This document shows, piece after piece, positions 58,448-64,000 of a stretch of DNA of 64,000 nucleotides; position 1 is the first letter of the stretch; every line of letters starts with the position of its first letter. Under the pieces are notes generated by a model. It had not been told where the DNA came from, did not search any database, and saw only the letters and a list, made by a program, of their open reading frames with translations. Position numbers and translations under genes: made by a program. Origin of the DNA: Streptomyces tropicalis (lineage in GTDB: Bacteria > Actinomycetota > Actinomycetes > Streptomycetales > Streptomycetaceae); the NCBI RefSeq assembly GCF_029269835.1, contig NZ_JARJBB010000021.1, positions 34,360 to 98,359 on the forward strand, in the 5' to 3' direction.

Positions 58448-60283
58448 ATGACAACAGAACACGCGCAACGGCCCGAGGGGTACGACGGACACAGCCGCAG
58501 AGGCTTCCTGACGGCGACGGGGGGAGCGATCGCCGGAGTCGTCGGCGGGGGAACGGCCGGCGCCTTAGGGACGGCGGGCAGCGCTGCCGCGGCCTCCTCC
58601 GGCAAGCGCGTCGCCGTCCTGGGCGGCGGAGTCTCCGGCCTCAGCGCCGCCCACGAACTCGCCGAACGCGGCTACGAGGTCACGGTCCACGAGTACTACG
58701 ACACCCTCGGCGGCAAGGCCCGCTCCATGGACGTCCCCGGGACCGGAACGGGCGGCCGCAGGCCACTTCCCGGCGAGCACGGCTTCCGCTTCTTCCCCGG
58801 CTTCTACCGGAACCTGCCGGACACCATGCGCCGCATCCCCTTCCCCGGCAACGCGAACGGCGTGCACGGCAACCTCCGCAGCGGCACGGAGGCGTTGTTC
58901 GCGCGCGGCTCGGGACGCCCGGACCTGCACTTCCCGCTCCGCCGGGTCGCCACCCCGCCCGCCCCCGGCGACATCACCCCGTCCTGGATCCGCGACCAGG
59001 TCCTCTCGGTGCTGGACCTCGCCACTCGCCTGCCCGCCGACGAGGCCGCGTACTTCGCCGACCGCGTCCTGGTCCACCTCACCAGTTGCGACGCCCGCCG
59101 CGAGGGCCAGTGGGAGAAGGTCGCATGGTGGGACTTCATCCGGGCCGGCGAGATGAGCCGCGAGTATCAGGTCCTCCTCGGCATCGGCCAGACCCGCAAC
59201 CTCGTCGCCACCCGCGCCGAGGTCGCCTCCACCCGGACCGTCGGCCGCGTCATCATCGAGGCCCTCCTGCTGTGGGGCCTGCTCGGCCGCGGCATGGACG
59301 GCGACGCGGACGTCGACCGGGTGCTGAACGCGCCGACCAGCGAGGCGTGGATCGACCCGTGGGAGACGCATCTGCGCTCCCTGGGCGTCGAGTTCGTGCT
59401 CGGCACCGAGGTCCGGGAGGTGGTGTACGGCGGCGGCCGGGTGACCGGTGTACGGGTGGCGGCGCGCGACGGCAGCCGGCGACGCACCATCACCGCCGAC
59501 CACTACGTCTCCGCCCTCCCGGTCGAGCACGCGCGCGTGACCTGGGGCCCGGCCCTGCGGGCCGCCGATCCGCAGCTCGGGCGGTGCGGCGCGCTGAGGA
59601 CGGACTGGATGACCGGCGTGATGTTCTACCTGCGCACGCCCACCCCCGTCGTGCACGGCCACATCAACTGCCTCGACTCACCGTGGGCGGTCACCGGAAT
59701 CGGCCAGTCCCAGTTCTGGGACGTACGGGACTTCGCGCGCGACTACGGGGACGGGCGGGCCCACGAGTGCCTGTCCACGATCATCTCCGAGTGGGACAGG
59801 CCCGGCATCCTGTACGGCAAGACGGCCCGCGAGTGCACCAAGGACGAGATCGTCGCCGAGCTGTGGGCCCAGCTGAAGGACGGGCTGAACGACTCCGGCA
59901 AGGCGACGCTCAGGGACGAGGACCGGCTCGGCTGGTTCATGGACCCGGCGGTGACGGGCCTCGGCGGCCCCGACCCGCAGAACCGCGAACAGCTCCTCAT
60001 CCACCCCACCGGCACCCTCTACCACCGCCCGTCGGCGAGGACGGCGGTGCCGAACTTCTTCCTCGCGGGCGACTACGTCCGTACGGACGTGGACCTGGCG
60101 ACCATGGAGGGCGCCAACGAGTCCGCGCGACGCGCCGTCAACGCACTGCTGGACGCGGACGATTCGGGCGCCGAGCGGTGTCACGTCCGGGAGTTGTTCC
60201 GGCCTCCGGAGATGGAGCCCCTGAAGCGGGTCGACGAGGTGCGCTACCGGCTGGGACTGCCCAACACCTTCGACCTGGGGTAG
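58448..60283 (+). CDS. Tat-exported FAD-dependent oxidoreductase (amine oxidase/desaturase-like)
   Basis: This 611-residue flavoprotein has a twin-arginine signal, GHSRRGFLTATGGAIAGVVGGG, near residues 14-36, cleaved near AAAASS. The FAD-binding KRVAVLGGGVSGLSAAHELAERGYEVTVHE follows at about 52-80 and GGKARSMDVPG near 87. EHGFRFFPGFYRNLPDTMRRIP near 107-128 is typical of HpnE-like and carotenoid-desaturase-like oxidoreductases. The FAD-closing FFLAGDYVRTDVDLATMEGANESARRAVNALL is near 535-566. Substrate unknown; a squalene/carotenoid or other lipid role is possible, but export by Tat is unusual for those. The start is MTTEHAQ. Confidence 0.86.
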   Translation: MTTEHAQRPEGYDGHSRRGFLTATGGAIAGVVGGGTAGALGTAGSAAAASSGKRVAVLGGGVSGLSAAHELAERGYEVTVHEYYDTLGGKARSMDVPGTGTGGRRPLPGEHGFRFFPGFYRNLPDTMRRIPFPGNANGVHGNLRSGTEALFARGSGRPDLHFPLRRVATPPAPGDITPSWIRDQVLSVLDLATRLPADEAAYFADRVLVHLTSCDARREGQWEKVAWWDFIRAGEMSREYQVLLGIGQTRNLVATRAEVASTRTVGRVIIEALLLWGLLGRGMDGDADVDRVLNAPTSEAWIDPWETHLRSLGVEFVLGTEVREVVYGGGRVTGVRVAARDGSRRRTITADHYVSALPVEHARVTWGPALRAADPQLGRCGALRTDWMTGVMFYLRTPTPVVHGHINCLDSPWAVTGIGQSQFWDVRDFARDYGDGRAHECLSTIISEWDRPGILYGKTARECTKDEIVAELWAQLKDGLNDSGKATLRDEDRLGWFMDPAVTGLGGPDPQNREQLLIHPTGTLYHRPSARTAVPNFFLAGDYVRTDVDLATMEGANESARRAVNALLDADDSGAERCHVRELFRPPEMEPLKRVDEVRYRLGLPNTFDLG

Positions 60284-60302
60284 CGACCCGGCGCCGAGCC
60301 GT

Positions 60303-60335
60303 GCCGCAGGGGCCGCGGCCCCGAGCGGCTGCGGC
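60303..60335 (+). terminator. Hairpin after the oxidoreductase gene
   Basis: GCCGCA at 60303-60308 pairs with TGCGGC at 60330-60335, enclosing the palindrome GGGGCCGCGGCCCC at 60309-60322. It starts 20 bases after the stop codon and is followed by ccttcgatc. It is probably the oxidoreductase terminator. Confidence 0.6.
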
Positions 60336-60523
60336 CCTTCGATCGGAACGGCGCGGTGCTGCCGGGTCGTCCGCACCGCGCCGGACGCGGGTCGTACGAC
60401 AGCGGCTTCCGCCCGCACGCATCGTCGCCGTGCGTGGCCCGGCTGTCCGCGCCTGCCGCCGACCCCCTCGTCGGCGCCGCTCGGGCCGGCAGACCGTCAC
60501 GCGGCTCGGTTCGGGCGGCTCGG

Positions 60524-60557
60524 GTCGCCCCACCGTGCCGGTCGCCCCACCGTGCCG
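60524..60557. repeat. Two tandem copies of a 17-base sequence
   Basis: GTCGCCCCACCGTGCCG occurs at 60524-60540 and again, identically, at 60541-60557. It lies 71 bases beyond the rsmB stop. It looks like a simple tandem duplication in noncoding DNA. Confidence 0.85.
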
Positions 60558-60628
60558 GCCCGCGGAGCGGTCACGGCACCGTCGACGTGAAAGCAGCGTG
60601 CGAAGGGCGAACCGACAGGTGCGACGGA

Positions 60629-62047
60629 TCAGCCCGTGCGGCGGATCAGGGACAGATACATCGCGTCGGTGCCGTGCAGATGCGGCCAGAGCTGCACGTC
60701 CGGTCCCTCGCCGAGGGCCGGGACGCCGGGCAGCAGCGGGCGCGCGTCGATCCGTTCCGTCTCCGGGAACTGCTTGATCACGTCGGTGACCACCGCCCGG
60801 GTCTCCGCGAGGTGCGGCGAGCAGGTCGCGTAGCCGACGACCCCGCCGACCCGCACGGACTCCAGGGCGATGCGCAGCAGCCCGCGCTGCAGCGGCGCGA
60901 AGCCGTCCAGGTCCTCCGGCCGGCGCCGCCAGCGCGCCTCGGGGCGCCGGCGCAGCGCCCCGAGCCCGGTGCACGGCACGTCGACCAGCACCCGGTCGAA
61001 GCTGCCCGGCCGCCAGGCCGGACGGGTCCCGTCGGCCGCGACGACCTGGCAGGGCCCCGGGTTACCGGCGAGTGCCTGCGCCACCAGCCCGGCGCGGTGC
61101 GGCTGCTTCTCCGAGGCGAGCAGGAACGCCCCGCGCTCCGCGGCGAGCGCCGCGAGCAGGGCGGCCTTGCCGCCGGGTCCGGCGCACGCGTCGAGCCACC
61201 GCTCGTCCGGGCCGTCCAGGGGCGCGTGGGCGAGGGCGAGCGCCACGAGCTGGCTGCCCTCGTCCTGCACGCCCGCCCGGCCCTCGCGCACGGCGTCGAC
61301 GGCACCCGGCTCGCCGCCCTCGGTGAGCCGCACGGCGTACGGGGACCAGCGCCCCGGCACCGCCGCCTCCTCGCGCAGCAGCTCCTCGGTGGCGGCACGT
61401 CCCGGCCGGGCCACCAGCGTCACCTCGGGCCGCTCGTTGTCGGCCTCCAGCAGGTCCTCGATGCCCGCCCGGCCGCCGCCGAGCGAGTCCCACAGCGCGG
61501 ACACGACCCAGCGCGGGTGGGAGTGCACGACGGCCAGATGGTCCTCGGGGTCGTCGTCGTAGGGCGGGGCGACCTGCTCCAGCCAGGCGTCGAGGTCCTG
61601 GTGTGCGACCTTGCGCAGCACGGCGTTGACGAACTTGGCCCGGCCGTCGCCGAGCACCACCCGGGCCAGCTCGACGGAGGCCGACACGGCGGCGTGCGTC
61701 GGGATGCGGGTGCCGAGGAGCTGGTGGGCGCCGAGGCTGAGCACGTCGAGGACCGGCGGGTCGACCTCGCGCAGCGGCCGGTCCACGCAGGCGGACAGGA
61801 TCGCGTCGTAGGTCCCCTGCCGGCGCAGCGTGCCGTAGACGAGCTCGGTCGCGAGCGCCGCGTCCCGCCCGTCGAAGCCGCCGTTCTCGCGGGCCTTGCG
61901 CAGCAGCGGCGGCAGCACGAGGTTGGCGTAGGCGTCCCGCTCGTCCACGGCGCGCAGCGCCTCGAAGGCGAGGATGCGGACGGGGTCCTTCTGGGGCCGG
62001 CGGTAGGGCTTGGCAGGCCTGCGCGGCCGCCGCGAGGTGTCGCTCAC
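60629..62047 (-). CDS. rsmB: 16S rRNA m5C967-type methyltransferase (RsmB/Fmu family)
   Basis: This 472-residue SAM-dependent methyltransferase has an N-terminal NusB-like RNA-binding domain (about residues 20-160; VRILAFEALRAVDERDAYANLVLPPLL, RREVDPPVLDVLSLGAHQLLG-like) and a C-terminal methyltransferase domain (about 245-470). WLDACAGPGGKAALLAALAAERG is motif I, DRVLVDVPCTGLGALRRRPEARWRR holds the PC motif with one catalytic Cys, and GYATCSPHLAETRAVV the second. GTG at 62047 follows GGAGC. It is 73 bases downstream of fmt, the usual order in actinobacteria (fmt-rsmB). C967 position is assumed from the family. Confidence 0.94.
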   Translation of the reverse strand: MSDTSRRPRRPAKPYRRPQKDPVRILAFEALRAVDERDAYANLVLPPLLRKARENGGFDGRDAALATELVYGTLRRQGTYDAILSACVDRPLREVDPPVLDVLSLGAHQLLGTRIPTHAAVSASVELARVVLGDGRAKFVNAVLRKVAHQDLDAWLEQVAPPYDDDPEDHLAVVHSHPRWVVSALWDSLGGGRAGIEDLLEADNERPEVTLVARPGRAATEELLREEAAVPGRWSPYAVRLTEGGEPGAVDAVREGRAGVQDEGSQLVALALAHAPLDGPDERWLDACAGPGGKAALLAALAAERGAFLLASEKQPHRAGLVAQALAGNPGPCQVVAADGTRPAWRPGSFDRVLVDVPCTGLGALRRRPEARWRRRPEDLDGFAPLQRGLLRIALESVRVGGVVGYATCSPHLAETRAVVTDVIKQFPETERIDARPLLPGVPALGEGPDVQLWPHLHGTDAMYLSLIRRTG

Positions 62048-62120
62048 GAAAAAGGTGCTCCGGATGTCTGGGTGCGGTGCTCCCAGCCTACGTCCCGCCC
62101 CGGGCGCCCCGGTCCGGGCG

Positions 62121-63053
62121 TCACCCGCCGAGGGTCTCGCCCTCCGCGATGCGCGCCCCGCGCGCCCAGTCGGCGGCCCGCATCGGCTTCTTGCCCTGGG
62201 CCTGCACCCACAGCAGCTCCACCGCGTACGAGCCGGTACCCACGTGGACACTGTTCTTCCCGGCGGACAGGGCGCCGGGGGCCAGGTCGGTCCGGCCGGG
62301 CACGGGGACGGCCTGCACCAGCTTCAGCCGCTCGCCGCGGAACGTGGTCCAGGCGCCGGGGGCGGGGGTGCAGCCGCGGATCACCCGGTCGACGCGCAGG
62401 GCGGGGGCGGTCCACTCGACCCGGGCGTCCTCCACGGTGATCTTCGGCGCGAGGGTGATCCCGTCCGCGGGCTGCGGCACGGCCTCCACGGTGCCGTCCT
62501 CGATGCCGTCCATGGTCGCCGCGAGCAGCCCGGCACCGGCGAAGGCGAGCCGGGTGAGCAGGTCGCCGCTGGTGTCGTTGGGGCGGACCTGCTCCGTGAC
62601 GGTCCCGTAGACCGGGCCGGAGTCGAGGCCCTCCTCGATCAGGAAGGTGGAGGCGCCGGTGATCTCGTCGCCCGCCATCACGGCGTGCTGCACGGGTGCG
62701 GCACCGCGCCAGGCGGGCAGCAGCGAGAAGTGCAGGTTGACCCAGCCGCGGGCGGGGACGTCCAGGGCCACCCGGGGCAGCAGGGCGCCGTAGGCGACGA
62801 CGGGGCAGCAGTCGGGCGCGATCTCCCGCAGCCGCTCCAGGAAGTCGGGGTCCCGGGGCCTGGCCGGCTTGAGCACCTCGATGCCGGCCTCCTCGGCCCG
62901 CTCGGCGACGGGGCTCGCGATCAGCCTGCGCCCGCGTCCGGCCGGCGCGTCGGGCCGCGTGACGACGGCGGCCACCTCGTGCCGCCCGGAGGCGATCAGG
63001 GCGTCCAGGGCGGGAACGGCGACCTCGGGGGTGCCGGCGAAGACGAGCTTCAT
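62121..63053 (-). CDS. fmt: Methionyl-tRNA formyltransferase
   Basis: This 310-residue enzyme formylates initiator Met-tRNA using 10-formyl-THF. MKLVFAGTPEVAVPALDALIAS opens it, VTRPDAPAGRGRRLIASPV lies near residues 32-50, and GWVNLHFSLLPAWRGAAPVQHAVMAGD near 107-133 contains the catalytic Asn-x-His. FLIEEGLDSGPVYG near 140 has the catalytic Asp. The C-terminal tRNA-binding domain (about 205-305) is complete. The ATG at 63053 has a weak Shine-Dalgarno. It is followed by rsmB on the same strand. The gene to its right is divergent, so any priA or def gene, often neighbours, lies outside the window or elsewhere. Confidence 0.98.
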   Translation of the reverse strand: MKLVFAGTPEVAVPALDALIASGRHEVAAVVTRPDAPAGRGRRLIASPVAERAEEAGIEVLKPARPRDPDFLERLREIAPDCCPVVAYGALLPRVALDVPARGWVNLHFSLLPAWRGAAPVQHAVMAGDEITGASTFLIEEGLDSGPVYGTVTEQVRPNDTSGDLLTRLAFAGAGLLAATMDGIEDGTVEAVPQPADGITLAPKITVEDARVEWTAPALRVDRVIRGCTPAPGAWTTFRGERLKLVQAVPVPGRTDLAPGALSAGKNSVHVGTGSYAVELLWVQAQGKKPMRAADWARGARIAEGETLGG

Positions 63054-63395
63054 GGGCGGACGTTGGCCTCTCGGGCGGGGACGGGCGGCGGGCGGCGCAC
63101 CCGTCGGTGACCATGGGTGACCATGGGATTCTATGACCACGGCCCCGGCTGCGGCCGCGCCGGGCGGGACCGGCGTGCGACCGCCGGCGGCGTGCCGGCG
63201 GGCCCCACCACCGGCCGCGACCAGCGACGACGGCCGGCTCGGCGCGCACCGGACCCCCGGGGGCGTACGCATATGCCCTTGCGCCCCCCGTGCGTGACCC
63301 GTGGACGGCCCACGCGTTGGTCAAGGAAGAGTTGACCACACCGGGCCGTCCGTGCGGCCCGGTTCCTCATCAACGCCGGTTCGAGAGGCTTGTTC
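63054..63395. promoter_or_regulatory. Divergent region between fmt and the HTH gene with dyad and hairpin
   Basis: This 342-base region contains TGGTCAA-N7-TTGACCA at 63318-63338 and a GC hairpin CCGGGCCG-N6-CGGCCCGG at 63341-63362 directly after it. The rest is GC-rich spacer with no gene seen. The dyad is 58 bases from the HTH start and 265 from fmt, so it more likely serves the HTH gene. Confidence 0.5.
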
Positions 63396-63938
63396 ATGGC
63401 CGACCACGCAACCCACGACGCCCAGGCCCGCGCCAGCCTTCACCTGCTGGTCCGGGACATCGAGCGGGTCCGCCGGCAGGTGGACGCACTGCGCACGCTC
63501 ACCGCCCAGCTGGGGAACGTCTACCGCCCGCGCCGCTCCGGCCCCTCCACGGGCTTCGTGGTCTACGGCCGCGCCCCCGCCCCGACGGTGCGCCTCGCCC
63601 AGGAGCTGCGGGACAGCGTCGAGACGCTGGTGACGGCCGCCGTGGACTTCGACCGCTCGCTGGGCTTCTCGTGGGACGCGGTCGGCTCCGCCCTCGGGGT
63701 GACCAAGCAGGCCGTGCACCGCCGGTACGGTGCGCGCCGGGCCGCCGCCCAGGCCGAGGCCGACACCGAGCGGGCCCCGGAGCCGACGGCCACCCACCCG
63801 GTCAACGTGGGCGGTCCGGTGCCGGCCGTCCCGACGGTCCCCGCGGCCCGCTCCATGCCGACCCAGCCGACGGCCGGCAGCCCGGTCCTGCGCGAGGACG
63901 TCCGCCCGACCGCCTTCCCCGGCCCGCGCAACGGCTGA
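63396..63938 (+). CDS. Small HTH-containing hypothetical protein
   Basis: This 180-residue soluble protein has an N-terminal helical part, ASLHLLVRDIERVRRQVDALRTLTAQLG (residues about 11-38), that may form a coiled coil. A central helix-turn-helix, FSWDAVGSALGVTKQAVHRRYGARRAAAQAE near 88-118, matches sigma-70 region 4-like or AsnC-like DNA-binding helices. A Pro/Thr/Val-rich disordered tail follows. ATG at 63396 has GAGAGG seven bases upstream. It is a conserved Streptomyces protein with no function known to me. The dyad in its upstream region may be its own operator. Confidence 0.78.
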   Translation: MADHATHDAQARASLHLLVRDIERVRRQVDALRTLTAQLGNVYRPRRSGPSTGFVVYGRAPAPTVRLAQELRDSVETLVTAAVDFDRSLGFSWDAVGSALGVTKQAVHRRYGARRAAAQAEADTERAPEPTATHPVNVGGPVPAVPTVPAARSMPTQPTAGSPVLREDVRPTAFPGPRNG

Positions 63939-64000
63939 CGCGGCCGCCTCGCCCCGGGTCGTGTCGTCGGACTCCCGTCCGCCTCCGGCGGGCGCGACTC
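63939..64000. other. Window end; no gene seen
   Basis: The last 62 bases follow the HTH gene stop. They are GC-rich, with cctccggcgggcgc near the end, and show nothing I can name. Confidence 0.4.

Larger units (their letters stand above)
60284..60628. other. Spacer between convergent oxidoreductase and rsmB genes
   Basis: This spacer separates two 3' ends. It contains the hairpin at 60303-60335 and a 17-base tandem duplication at 60524-60557. No gene is recognised in either strand. Confidence 0.5.

Noticed and set aside
57124..60777. A 1217-codon plus-strand frame over rpe, the spacer and the oxidoreductase
   Set aside because: It lies out of frame with the real oxidoreductase and antisense to rpe. 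The product is Arg/Pro-rich with no family motif.

Overview
The window is very GC-rich, with G or C at nearly every third codon position, many GTG starts, ATGA/GTGA stop-start overlaps and almost no tRNA or mobile-element signal. Together with the gene content (RbpA, Ppm1, GuaB1, an SCO1431-type small membrane protein, an EccA/CbbX-like ATPase, a Tat-exported oxidoreductase) this points to a chromosomal core region of a Streptomyces. From memory, the gene order follows the S. coelicolor SCO141x to SCO147x interval. I saw no insertion sequence, prophage, integrase, CRISPR array, tRNA or rRNA.

Layout. 1-972: end of pxpB and all of pxpC (5-oxoprolinase). 1521-4656: an overlapping operon of two GT4 glycosyltransferases and a cytosolic SGNH hydrolase. 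5021-9311: HEAT and ankyrin repeat proteins, a small membrane protein and an FtsK/SpoIIIE-like ATPase with an altered Walker A motif. 9375-13811: MocR regulator divergent from a YczE-type membrane protein, a glycerophosphodiesterase and an Atg22-like MFS protein. 14091-16261: rbpA with a clear SigR promoter, fxsA, and polyprenol-phosphate-mannose synthase. 16814-23935: amidohydrolase, Lrp/AsnC regulator, small zinc-ribbon-like protein, acyl-CoA dehydrogenase, TetR, SCO1431-type peptide and an exported C39-like peptidase. 24105-32357: amino-acid permease, uridine-kinase-like P-loop protein, EccA-like AAA ATPase and two CNNM/CBS membrane proteins.

32591-37684 is a seven-gene run read leftwards behind an FMN riboswitch: ribE-ribM-ribBA-ribH, then hisE-hisG and a PH-like membrane protein. 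38039-40603 holds a ROK regulator divergent from an MFS transporter with a clean inverted repeat between them. 40563-43461: thioesterase, uracil/xanthine permease, DUF5995 protein. 43510-46082 encodes a DavB-type L-lysine 2-monooxygenase and DavA-type amidase, which would convert lysine to 5-aminovalerate. 46259-52653 is an ABC importer locus (binding lipoprotein, two permeases, ATPase) co-transcribed with a fused HAD-phosphatase/EEP-phosphodiesterase protein and faced by a GntR/UTRA regulator, with a perfect dyad in the divergent promoter region.

52681-63938: AsnC regulator, GuaB1, a barstar-RNase Sa pair in which the RNase carries a lipoprotein signal, SorC-type regulator, rpe, Tat-exported FAD oxidoreductase, rsmB, fmt and a small HTH protein. 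Several long GC-rich spacers hold hairpins. One spacer (55799-55947) carries a duplicated hairpin whose two copies differ by compensatory base changes.

The strongest candidates for follow-up are the HAD-EEP fusion with its ABC importer and GntR dyad, the DavBA pair, the K-to-T FtsK-like ATPase, the RNase/barstar pair, the 18-bp palindrome upstream of rbpA, and the covarying hairpin duplication. All functional statements rest on motif recognition and recalled families; no searches were run.
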